Source: Vulcanimicrobiia bacterium (GTDB taxonomy: Bacteria > Vulcanimicrobiota > Vulcanimicrobiia > Vulcanimicrobiales > Vulcanimicrobiaceae). Taken from it: DNA of 14,962 nt. A program made the translations under genes and the position numbers. The stretch lies in contig JANWKW010000058.1 in assembly GCA_025451135.1 (NCBI GenBank), forward strand, positions 1 to 14,962, read 5' to 3'. A model generated the notes under the pieces. That model was not told the origin of the DNA and ran no database searches. It saw only the letters and a list, made by a program, of their open reading frames with translations. This document shows, piece after piece, positions 1-6,442 of the stretch (position 1 is the stretch's first letter; each line of letters begins with the position of its first letter).

Positions 1-1
1 C

Positions 2-6
2 GGAGG
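2..6 (+). promoter_or_regulatory. Ribosome binding site of the first lipoprotein gene
   Basis: GGAGG lies four bases before the ATG at 11. It is a strong Shine-Dalgarno match, a little closer than usual, and fixes the start of the lipoprotein gene. The promoter itself must lie left of the window. Confidence 0.75.
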
Positions 7-10
7 CTAC

Positions 11-985
11 ATGAAGAACAGCGCTTTATCCCGCGTCGCTTTTGGTCTATCCATCGTGCTTCTCTCCGCGTGCTCCGGCGGAGGCTCGGCATTGACGCCG
101 GGCGCGGCCGACAGCCATGGCGGGGGCCTAAAACATCCGACCGAGACGCTCGGCGGCCTGCCCCTGCTCCCGATCGACATCAATCTCGGGGACGCGGCTC
201 CGCGCTTGGGCTCGCTCCTCCCGACGGAGATCGATCTCGGCATCAGCGAGGTCGACGTCGTCTCAGATGGGACCGTCCAACCCCTCGTGAAGTACGCACG
301 GCCGCACATGATCAACGTGCTCGCGGCTCAGGACCATCCCCGCTCGATCGGCATCGGAGCGGTCTGGTCGAATCAATATCAACAGGTCCGGTTCGTCGTC
401 AACGTCGCATCGAGCAAGGTCGTGGCCGGCGGCGCCGATTATCCGATCTCGTTCCCGACGGCGGAGATCGCGCCGGGTTCGGTCCTCGCGAACGGCTCGA
501 CCACGACCGAGGCCCTCTCGCCCGGTTCGATCGCGATGTCCGTCAGCGGCGCGTTCGTCGATGGGACGGATCCCGCGAGCAGCATCGAGGCGGACTTCAA
601 CGCCTTCGAGTCCCTGGCGCTCAACGGCGCAGGCGACGTCGAGGCCCGGCCGACGCTCTTCGCCGTGCCTTCCGATAAGGCCGGGAAGCTGGCCGGAACG
701 GTCGTCAACGGCAGCGGCGCCGGCGTGAGCGGCGCGACGCTGGTCGCGTTCGACGCGAACGGTCAAGTCGCGAACACCGACAACACGGATGCGACCGGTG
801 CGTTCAAGATGCATACGCTCACCGCAGGCACGTATCACCTGATGCTCTACAATAGCTACCGGACATCCGCCGGGCAGTCGATCGCCTCCGCCAACGCATC
901 AGACGCGGCTCCGGCCATCGTCGATGCCGGCTACGTGACGGTCGCGGCCGGACAGACCACCGACGTACCTGCGGTCAACGACTAA
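11..985 (+). CDS. DUF4382-like lipoprotein with C-terminal carboxypeptidase-regulatory-like domain
   Basis: A predicted exported lipoprotein of 324 residues with no assigned reaction. The N-terminus is a lipoprotein signal: basic start, hydrophobic stretch at about residues 9-18, and lipobox L18-S19-A20-C21 followed by a glycine/serine linker, so the mature protein should be lipid-anchored at Cys21. Residues about 70-220 resemble the DUF4382 beta-sandwich seen in bacterial surface lipoproteins, notably the YQQVRFVVNVASSKVVAGG segment (123-141) and the following YPISFP. Residues about 225-285 (GKLAGTVVNGSGAGVSGATL, then the TDATGAF and LTAGTYHL turns) match the carboxypeptidase-regulatory/CNA-B-like beta-sandwich repeat. 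The start is supported by GGAGG just upstream. It ends 14 nt before the helical-repeat/HTH gene, so the two may be co-transcribed. A structural or binding role at the cell surface is inferred; the DUF4382 match is from memory. Confidence 0.75.
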   Translation: MKNSALSRVAFGLSIVLLSACSGGGSALTPGAADSHGGGLKHPTETLGGLPLLPIDINLGDAAPRLGSLLPTEIDLGISEVDVVSDGTVQPLVKYARPHMINVLAAQDHPRSIGIGAVWSNQYQQVRFVVNVASSKVVAGGADYPISFPTAEIAPGSVLANGSTTTEALSPGSIAMSVSGAFVDGTDPASSIEADFNAFESLALNGAGDVEARPTLFAVPSDKAGKLAGTVVNGSGAGVSGATLVAFDANGQVANTDNTDATGAFKMHTLTAGTYHLMLYNSYRTSAGQSIASANASDAAPAIVDAGYVTVAAGQTTDVPAVND

Positions 986-999
986 CCGACGACCGGAGC

Positions 1000-2526
1000 A
1001 TGGGCACTGATAACGACCTCGAGCGGGCGCGCGAGTACGTTCTAGCGGGGCATTACGGTCTGGCCGTCGATCTTCTGATCGATTGCGAGGACTGGCCGGC
1101 TCCGCTCAACGAACGGGCGCTGCTCCTCAGGGCAGAGATCGCGTTACGACGCGATCCGGTCTCCGCATTGGAGCTGCTGGCGCGGGTCAACGATCTGTTC
1201 GTCAGCCCCGAAGGCCGCTTCGGCTACTTCGTGGCTTCGGGCAAAGCGTACGCGCACAGCCGCAATCCGGGCGCGGCGGCGGACATGTTCGCGGCGGCGG
1301 CGGCGATCGTGGCCGACGGCTATCCGGCCGGCGCACACCTGCTCGCCTACCAACGGGCGCGGCTGGCCTGGCTCCAGCAGCAGTTCGACCCGGCCTCGCC
1401 GGACATGACGCTGGCGCTCGCCTCCGACGATCCGTCCTTGCGGTTCGAAGCGCTCGCCGTGCGTGCCTGGATGCACGCCGGGCTCGGCCACTTCGGCGCG
1501 CAGCTCTCCGATCTGGTGGCCGCCATCGCGGTCGCGAGCGAGAACCTCTACGTCTGCGACGTCCGCTCGGTCGGGCGCGTACTGCACTCGCTGTTCCGCT
1601 CGGCGCTCGAACTCGGCGACGTCAGCGCCACCGAGGCGGGCGAACGCGTGTACGCGCGGATCCTGTGGACCGACGACACCAGCGAAGAGCACTTCCTGGT
1701 CCTCCGAGCGCTCGCGTGGAACGCGTTCCTGGGCGGCCAGTCGGCCCGCGCGCAGTGGCTCTTCCGCGATTCGAAGGAAGTCGCGCCGAGCGACGCCTGG
1801 AAGGTGATGGCTCACGTCGACCGCTCGTTCGTCGCGCGCCTGAACGGCAACGATGCGTGGGCGACCGACGAGCTCTTCGAGGCCCACGCCCTGGCGCGCA
1901 CGGTGGTGTGGTCCGAGACGCGCAGCGAAGAGCGCCAAGCGCTCTCGATGCTCGCGATCCTGTTCGCGCCGGTCGATATGGCGCAGGCCCAGCACTACGT
2001 CTCCACCTACATACGGATGGGCGTCGAGAACGTCGACGCGTCGCTCGGCATCACGCAGGACCGGCGTGCCGAGGGCTACTCGCTCTACGCGATGGGGCGC
2101 GTCCAGCAGATGCTCGGGAACGCGGCCAGTGCGCGCAAGGCGCTCGACGAGGCCTACGGGATCTTCGTCGAAGCCGAGTATCATTTCCGGGCGGCGCTGG
2201 TCGCCGAGGCGATCGGGGATCTGACCCAAGACCCGTCGTGGATGGAGAAGGCCCGCCGGCACGCCGGGCATTTCCCGAAGAGCGCGCTGTTCGCATACCT
2301 CGCATCGCCGTCGGCGAAGAAGGAGGGTTCGCCCGCCGGTCTCGCTCCGCTCCACCGCAAACTCGCGGCGGCGCTGTGCGAAGGACTCGACGTTCCGCAG
2401 ATCTCGCGCCGCTTCAGCCGGAGCGAGTTCACCATCCGGCGCGAGATGCAGTCGCTCTACGACGCGCTCGACGTGTCCAGCCTCGCCCAGCTCCGGGCGC
2501 GGTTCGAACAACAGCCGGCGGTATGA
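1000..2526 (+). CDS. Helical-repeat (TPR-like) protein with C-terminal LuxR-type HTH
   Basis: A predicted DNA-binding regulator of 508 residues. Residues about 1-440 are almost entirely amphipathic helices rich in Ala, Leu and Arg with TPR-like spacing (for example AGHYGLAVDLL near 16-26 and ALYAMGRVQ-type segments later). This is a likely protein- or ligand-sensing solenoid. Residues about 451-503 look like a GerE/LuxR helix-turn-helix: a LHRKLAAALCEGLDVPQISR helix pair, then FSRSEFTIRREMQSLYDALD, then VSSLAQL, matching the usual EGLSNKEIA...TVRNHVS..YRKLGVSS pattern. There is no receiver domain and no obvious Walker A, so it is neither a standard response regulator nor a MalT/LAL-type ATPase. 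A GGAG at 995-998 is only one base from the ATG, so initiation may depend on coupling to the lipoprotein gene. Its stop overlaps the start of the GGDEF-EAL gene (ATGA), implying coupled translation and a shared pathway. Target genes and input signal are unknown. Confidence 0.75.
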   Translation: MGTDNDLERAREYVLAGHYGLAVDLLIDCEDWPAPLNERALLLRAEIALRRDPVSALELLARVNDLFVSPEGRFGYFVASGKAYAHSRNPGAAADMFAAAAAIVADGYPAGAHLLAYQRARLAWLQQQFDPASPDMTLALASDDPSLRFEALAVRAWMHAGLGHFGAQLSDLVAAIAVASENLYVCDVRSVGRVLHSLFRSALELGDVSATEAGERVYARILWTDDTSEEHFLVLRALAWNAFLGGQSARAQWLFRDSKEVAPSDAWKVMAHVDRSFVARLNGNDAWATDELFEAHALARTVVWSETRSEERQALSMLAILFAPVDMAQAQHYVSTYIRMGVENVDASLGITQDRRAEGYSLYAMGRVQQMLGNAASARKALDEAYGIFVEAEYHFRAALVAEAIGDLTQDPSWMEKARRHAGHFPKSALFAYLASPSAKKEGSPAGLAPLHRKLAAALCEGLDVPQISRRFSRSEFTIRREMQSLYDALDVSSLAQLRARFEQQPAV

Positions 2527-4634
2527 CCGGGCTCGCCCTGATCGCCGCGATCGCGCCGGGCGTCATCGCCGCCGCGGGCGGCGCCGCCTGGCTGGTCGTC
2601 CGACGCCGCCATCACGTCGCATCGAGCGACGAGCGGCAATACAGCATCCTCGAGGCGGTCGGCGACGGGATGTTCATCGTCAGCCGCGACTGGCGATTCA
2701 CCCACGTCAACGAGAAGGCCGAGGCGCTGCTGCACGCCAGCGCCGACGCGCTCGTCGGCAAGCGCGTCGCCCACGTGCTCGACGCGCTCGCCTCCGACCT
2801 GCTCCCCGAGATGCGCTCCGCGGTCGAGAACGGACTCCCGGTCGAGCGCACGCAGTATTCCAAGGCCACCGACTCGTGGCTCGAGATCCGGATCCAGCCG
2901 GCCTCGCACGGCGCGGTCGTATATCTGCGCGACGTGACCGCCCGCAAGCGCGCCGAGATGCTGCTCAGCGACAGCGAACATCGCTTGCGCTTGCTGCTGG
3001 GCCAGGTCCCGGCGCTGCTGTGGACGATCGACCTGGATATGCGCTTCACGTCGCTCGTCGGGGCGGGCCTGGTGACGCAGGGTTTCGAGGGAGAGGATCT
3101 CAGCGGCCAGCGCTTCGAGAAGATCCTGACCGGCGGCGACTCCAAGGCGACCGCGATCGCGACCATCCGGCGGGCGTTCAACGGCGAGTCGGCGCGCTTC
3201 GAGACGCGCCACTTCGAACGCTGGCTCCAGCACCACGTGGAACCGCTGCGCGACGGGAACGGCGCGATCCTGGGCGCGATCGGCGTCGCGCTCGACATCA
3301 CCGAGATGAAGGAGACCGCGGAGCACTTCGCCCATCTCGCCCGGATCGACGCGCTGACCCAGCTCCCCAACCGGCTGGCGCTCGAGGAGATGCTCGACGC
3401 CGGCATGGACCGGGCGCGCCGCACGCGCCGTTCGCTCGGCATCCTGTTCGTCGACGTCGACCGGTTCAAACACGTGAACGACACGCTCGGCCACCGGACG
3501 GGCGACGTGCTGCTGCGCGAATTCGCGACGCGCCTGCGCACCACCATCGATACCCGCGGCACCGTCTTCCGGAGCGGCGGCGACGAGTTCATCGCCATCA
3601 TCGAGCTGAGCGACACGCTTTCGATCCCGATGATCGCGGTCGACATCCGGGCGGCGCTCGCCCAGCCGTTCTACGTCTCGGGCCGGGAACTGCACATCAC
3701 CGCCTCGATCGGCACGAGCACGTTCCCGGACGGCGCGAAATCGGCCGAGGAACTGATCACCCACGCGGATCTCGCGATGTACCGGGCCAAACAGAGCGGC
3801 CGCAACACGATCAAGAGCTACGATCCCGCCAGCGACACGGGCGCCCTCTACCGGCTGCGGCTGGAACAGGACCTGCATCGCGCCGCCGACCGCAACGAGC
3901 TGAGCCTGGTCTTCCAGCCGATCGTCTCGATGGAGGACGGCCGGGTGGTCGGCGCCGAGGCGCTGCTGCGCTGGTTCCACGCCAAGTACGGCGAGATTCT
4001 TCCCGAGCAATTCATCGCGATCGCCGAGGAGACCGGCACCATCGTCGAACTCTCGCGCTGGGTCCTGCAGCACGCATGCGAGGCGGCTGCGTCGATCCGG
4101 CACAGCGGCCACGCCGACTTCCGCGTCGCCGTCAACCTTTCGGCGCGCGACTTCTACGACGGCGGTCTGGTGGCGACCGTGCGCGACGCGCTCGCCTCGG
4201 CCGGCCTTCCGCCCGAAGCGCTCGACATCGAGATCACCGAGAGCGCCGTCATCCACGAATCCGCGCTGCAGACGCTGGAAGCGCTGCGCCATATGGGCGT
4301 GCGCATCGTGGTCGACGACTTCGGCGTGGCGTACAGCTCGCTCGGTTATCTCAAACGTCTTCCGGTCGGCGCGGTCAAGATCGACCGCGCCTTCCTGCGC
4401 GACATCACCACCGACGCCTACGATCAAGCCATCGTCGGAGCGATCGTGTCGCTCGCGCAGACGCTCGACCTCGACGTCATCGCCGAGGGCATCGAGACCG
4501 AGCAGCAGTTGACGTTCGTGCGCGGTCTGCGGATCCCGAGCGCGCAAGGATACTTGTTCAGCCGTCCGACCTCGCTCGCGAAGCTCACCGCCTTGATGGG
4601 CGATCGCCTGATCGGAGCCCCGGCCGCGCGCTAG
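2523..4634 (+). CDS. Membrane-anchored PAS-PAS-GGDEF-EAL cyclic-di-GMP protein
   Basis: A 703-residue dual-domain cyclic-di-GMP enzyme: GGDEF domains make the messenger from two GTP and EAL domains cleave it to pGpG. One N-terminal transmembrane segment (about 3-26) is followed by RRRHH, placing the rest in the cytoplasm. PAS domains lie at about 38-142 and 150-262. The GGDEF domain spans about 275-435, starting at RIDALTQLPN, with an intact GGDEF at 352-356. The inhibitory RxxD site five residues upstream is absent (DTRG instead), so classical product inhibition is not expected. The EAL domain spans about 445-690 with E479-A-L, N538, E570, D598-D599, K619, E655 and Q675 all present, so phosphodiesterase activity is plausible. 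The loop after DDFG reads VAYSSL where TGYSSL is usual. The start was chosen because the ATG overlaps the upstream stop as ATGA and opens directly on the hydrophobic segment; the frame stays open far upstream, but that part is antisense-like shadow. Which activity dominates cannot be read from sequence. Confidence 0.93.
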   Translation: MTGLALIAAIAPGVIAAAGGAAWLVVRRRHHVASSDERQYSILEAVGDGMFIVSRDWRFTHVNEKAEALLHASADALVGKRVAHVLDALASDLLPEMRSAVENGLPVERTQYSKATDSWLEIRIQPASHGAVVYLRDVTARKRAEMLLSDSEHRLRLLLGQVPALLWTIDLDMRFTSLVGAGLVTQGFEGEDLSGQRFEKILTGGDSKATAIATIRRAFNGESARFETRHFERWLQHHVEPLRDGNGAILGAIGVALDITEMKETAEHFAHLARIDALTQLPNRLALEEMLDAGMDRARRTRRSLGILFVDVDRFKHVNDTLGHRTGDVLLREFATRLRTTIDTRGTVFRSGGDEFIAIIELSDTLSIPMIAVDIRAALAQPFYVSGRELHITASIGTSTFPDGAKSAEELITHADLAMYRAKQSGRNTIKSYDPASDTGALYRLRLEQDLHRAADRNELSLVFQPIVSMEDGRVVGAEALLRWFHAKYGEILPEQFIAIAEETGTIVELSRWVLQHACEAAASIRHSGHADFRVAVNLSARDFYDGGLVATVRDALASAGLPPEALDIEITESAVIHESALQTLEALRHMGVRIVVDDFGVAYSSLGYLKRLPVGAVKIDRAFLRDITTDAYDQAIVGAIVSLAQTLDLDVIAEGIETEQQLTFVRGLRIPSAQGYLFSRPTSLAKLTALMGDRLIGAPAAR

Positions 4635-4656
4635 CGACGCTCTCTAGGTCGCGTCG
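4635..4656. terminator. Possible bidirectional stem-loop between convergent genes
   Basis: CGACGC (4635-4640) and GCGTCG (4651-4656) form a perfect 6-bp GC-rich stem with a 10-base loop, just past the GGDEF-EAL stop and overlapping the end of the oxygenase gene. There is no T-run on either side, so it is not a canonical intrinsic terminator. In such GC-rich DNA a stem of this length can arise by chance. Confidence 0.25.
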
Positions 4657-5327
4657 TGGAAGGGGATGCCGAGCGCGTAGCGCTCGCCCGCGCGGACGCG
4701 GCCGACGCCGTGGCGCATCTTGACGCGATACGTGCCGCGCGTTCCGCGAACCGGCCGGTCCGCGACCGCGAAGATCACGGCGTCGCCCTGCGCGAGCGGG
4801 ATCACCTCGACGCGCGACTGCATGCGCGGCGACTGCTCGACCAGCACGAACTCTCCGCCGTCGAAATCCTCGGCGGGCGAGAGCAGTACCGTCGCCTGCA
4901 GCGGGAAGACGTGCTCGCCGTAGAGATCCTGATGGAGCCGGTTGTGATCGCCGGGGCCGTACTTGAGGATCAGCGGGGTCGGCCGGCTCTGTCCGGCGTC
5001 GCGACAGCGGTCCAGGAACGCGGCGTGGTCGTCCGGGAACCGCCGGTCGAGCCCGAGCGATACGGACCAGCGGTTCGCTATGCGGGCCAGAGGCGGATAG
5101 AGCGCGACGCGGAGGCGCGCGACCTCGGGCGGAAGCGGATAGGCGAAGTACTTGTACTCGCCGCGACCGAAGCCGTGGTTCTGCATGACGATCCGCTTGC
5201 GATACCTCGCATCGTCCGCGTAGCCGTCGACGAGATCCCGCGCGCGCGCGGAACCGAGCAAGCCCGGCACGATGGCCGCGCCGCGTTCGTCGAGTTCCCG
5301 GGCGATTCGCTCCCATTCCGCTTCCAT
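4644..5327 (-). CDS. 2-oxoglutarate/Fe(II)-dependent oxygenase (COG3826 / Oxygenase-NA type)
   Basis: A 227-residue stand-alone dioxygenase expected to couple 2-oxoglutarate decarboxylation to oxidation of an unknown substrate. The iron triad is visible: H132 and D134 in RLHQDLYGE, and H206 in RVKMRHGV. R216, ten residues after the distal histidine, would bind the 2-oxoglutarate carboxylate. Other segments typical of the family as I remember it are HGFGRGEYKYFAYPLP (51-66), FDGGEFVLVEQ and RPVRGTRGTYRV. The family (COG3826, which I recall as Pfam Oxygenase-NA, formerly DUF2086) has been proposed to act on damaged nucleic acid; that is prediction, not proof. The start at 5327 gives a normal N-terminus (MEAEWERIA). 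A longer open frame continues upstream but crosses the divergent promoter region and the ABC gene, so I rejected it. There is no Shine-Dalgarno, and a -10-like hexamer ends 8 nt before the ATG, suggesting a leaderless message. Confidence 0.88.
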   Translation of the reverse strand: MEAEWERIARELDERGAAIVPGLLGSARARDLVDGYADDARYRKRIVMQNHGFGRGEYKYFAYPLPPEVARLRVALYPPLARIANRWSVSLGLDRRFPDDHAAFLDRCRDAGQSRPTPLILKYGPGDHNRLHQDLYGEHVFPLQATVLLSPAEDFDGGEFVLVEQSPRMQSRVEVIPLAQGDAVIFAVADRPVRGTRGTYRVKMRHGVGRVRAGERYALGIPFHDAT

Positions 5328-5335
5328 ACCCGCGC

Positions 5336-5341
5336 AGTCTA
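5336..5341 (-). promoter_or_regulatory. Candidate -10 element of the oxygenase gene
   Basis: Read on the minus strand the hexamer is TAGACT, fitting TANNNT and matching TATAAT at four of six bases. It ends eight bases before the ATG at 5327. With a normal -10 to start-site distance, transcription would begin at or within about two bases of the ATG. The -35 position (5364 down to 5359, TGGCCC) is a poor match. Confidence 0.4.
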
Positions 5342-5404
5342 GCGCGCGGACGCGGCGCGGGCCACCCGAATCTTGCGCTCGGGCAGGGCTCGGGGCGCGC
5401 TCGG

Positions 5405-5410
5405 TAAACT
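5405..5410 (+). promoter_or_regulatory. Weak -10-like element ahead of the sugar-ABC operon
   Basis: TAAACT is the most AT-rich hexamer in the gap and fits TANNNT. It would give a leader of roughly 35 bases containing the Shine-Dalgarno. No good -35 box lies 16-18 bases upstream; a TTGCGC at 5373-5378 is about 26 bases away. Treat it as a candidate only. Confidence 0.3.
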
Positions 5411-5437
5411 TCGCTCGGACGACCCGCTCGTCTTGAT

Positions 5438-5443
5438 AGGGAG
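5438..5443 (+). promoter_or_regulatory. Ribosome binding site selecting the GTG start of the binding-protein gene
   Basis: AGGGAG lies seven bases upstream of the GTG at 5451. This decides the start: the frame is open further upstream from a TTG at 5373, but only the GTG gives a normal lipoprotein signal peptide with a Shine-Dalgarno at proper distance. Confidence 0.65.
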
Positions 5444-5450
5444 ACCACTC

Positions 5451-6416
5451 GTGAACCACGTCCGCCCGCTCGCGCTCGCCGCGGCAGCCGCCTTGGCGCT
5501 GGCCGCCTGTTCGAGCTCCACCTCCAGCACGACCACCACGACGACGTCGGGGAGCGCCGCACCGGGTGCAGGCAAGGTCATCGGCGTCTCCATCCAGGAC
5601 ACCGAGGCGCAGTTCTATCAGGACATGGAGAACGGCATGAAGGCCCAGGCCGCCAAGGACGGCTACACCGTCAACGTCGTCGACGCGAATCGCGACAACG
5701 CAAAGCAGCAGTCGCAAGTCGAGGATTTCATCTCGCAGAAGGTCGACGCGATCGTGCTGACGCCGTTTGACTCGCAGGCCATCGGCAGCGCGATCGCCGA
5801 GGCCAACAAGGCCGGCATCCCGGTCTTCACCGCCGATATCGCGTCGACGAGTAAGTTCGGCAAGGTGGTCGCCCACATCGCCTCGGACAACGTCCAGGGC
5901 GGGGCGCAGGCGGGCAAGCTGATGTGCGCCGCGGTCGGCAAGACCGGCACGATCGCGATCATCGACGAGCCGGAGGTGACCTCGGTCCAGGATCGCGTCA
6001 AGGGGTTCAAACAGTCGCTCGCCGCCAACTGTCCGGGCGTCACGGTGGTCGCCGACATCGACGCGGGCGGAACCCGGGATAAGGCCGACAGCTCGACCGG
6101 CGACGTGCTGCAGGCGCACAAGGATCTCAAGGGCATCTTCGGGATCAACGACGACTCCGCGCTCGGCGCGCTCGCGGCCGTCAAGGCGGCCGGCCTGACC
6201 GGCAAGGTCGCCATCGTCGGCTACGACGCGAACTCCGAGGCGCGCGCCGCGATCGGCGCCGGCCTGATGTACGGCGATGCGCTCCAGTATCCCGAAGACA
6301 TCGGCGCCAAGTCGATCGACGCGATCCACACGTTCTTCACCGGCGGCAAGCCCGCGCCGGTCGTCCACGTGAACGTCGGATCGTTCACCAAGGCCGACGC
6401 GGCGAAGGCGAAGTAG
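5451..6416 (+). CDS. Sugar ABC transporter substrate-binding lipoprotein (RbsB-like)
   Basis: The extracytoplasmic receptor of a ribose/CUT2-type importer, 321 residues from a GTG start. Lipobox L17-A18-A19-C20 ends a short alanine/leucine-rich signal; residues 21-40 are a Ser/Thr-rich tether with six consecutive threonines. The periplasmic-binding-protein type 1 fold follows from KVIGVSIQD (42-50). AHIASDNVQGG (141-151) closely matches E. coli RbsB. By my alignment from memory, several ribose contacts are kept: aromatic residues in QFY (54-56), D129, R182, N233, D259 and Q279. The arginine normally after the conserved aspartate is I130, and the aromatic near the hinge appears lost. The ligand may therefore be a pentose-like sugar or polyol other than ribose. 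It is the first gene of a B-A-C operon; the ATPase gene begins within about 2-26 nt. Confidence 0.9.
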   Translation: MNHVRPLALAAAAALALAACSSSTSSTTTTTTSGSAAPGAGKVIGVSIQDTEAQFYQDMENGMKAQAAKDGYTVNVVDANRDNAKQQSQVEDFISQKVDAIVLTPFDSQAIGSAIAEANKAGIPVFTADIASTSKFGKVVAHIASDNVQGGAQAGKLMCAAVGKTGTIAIIDEPEVTSVQDRVKGFKQSLAANCPGVTVVADIDAGGTRDKADSSTGDVLQAHKDLKGIFGINDDSALGALAAVKAAGLTGKVAIVGYDANSEARAAIGAGLMYGDALQYPEDIGAKSIDAIHTFFTGGKPAPVVHVNVGSFTKADAAKAK

Positions 6417-6442
6417 CCATCGCGGACGCTCCGCTGCTCGAG

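Larger units (their letters stand above)
5328..5450. promoter_or_regulatory. Divergent intergenic region of oxygenase and sugar-ABC operon
   Basis: This 123-bp gap is the only sizeable non-coding stretch in the window and must carry promoters for both flanking units. It contains the -10-like elements listed separately. I see no clear palindromic operator of LacI type and no riboswitch-like structure by eye, so how the sugar operon is regulated is not visible here. Confidence 0.6.

Noticed and set aside
2457..4547. A 696-codon open frame on the minus strand, opposite the GGDEF-EAL gene
   Set aside because: Antisense shadow caused by high GC. The translation is Arg/Asp/Val-rich without domains, while the plus strand encodes a protein with all GGDEF and EAL motifs.
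5529..5548. Short tandem ACC/ACG repeat in the binding-protein gene
   Set aside because: It encodes the six-threonine part of a normal lipoprotein tether; too short and imperfect to call a repeat locus.
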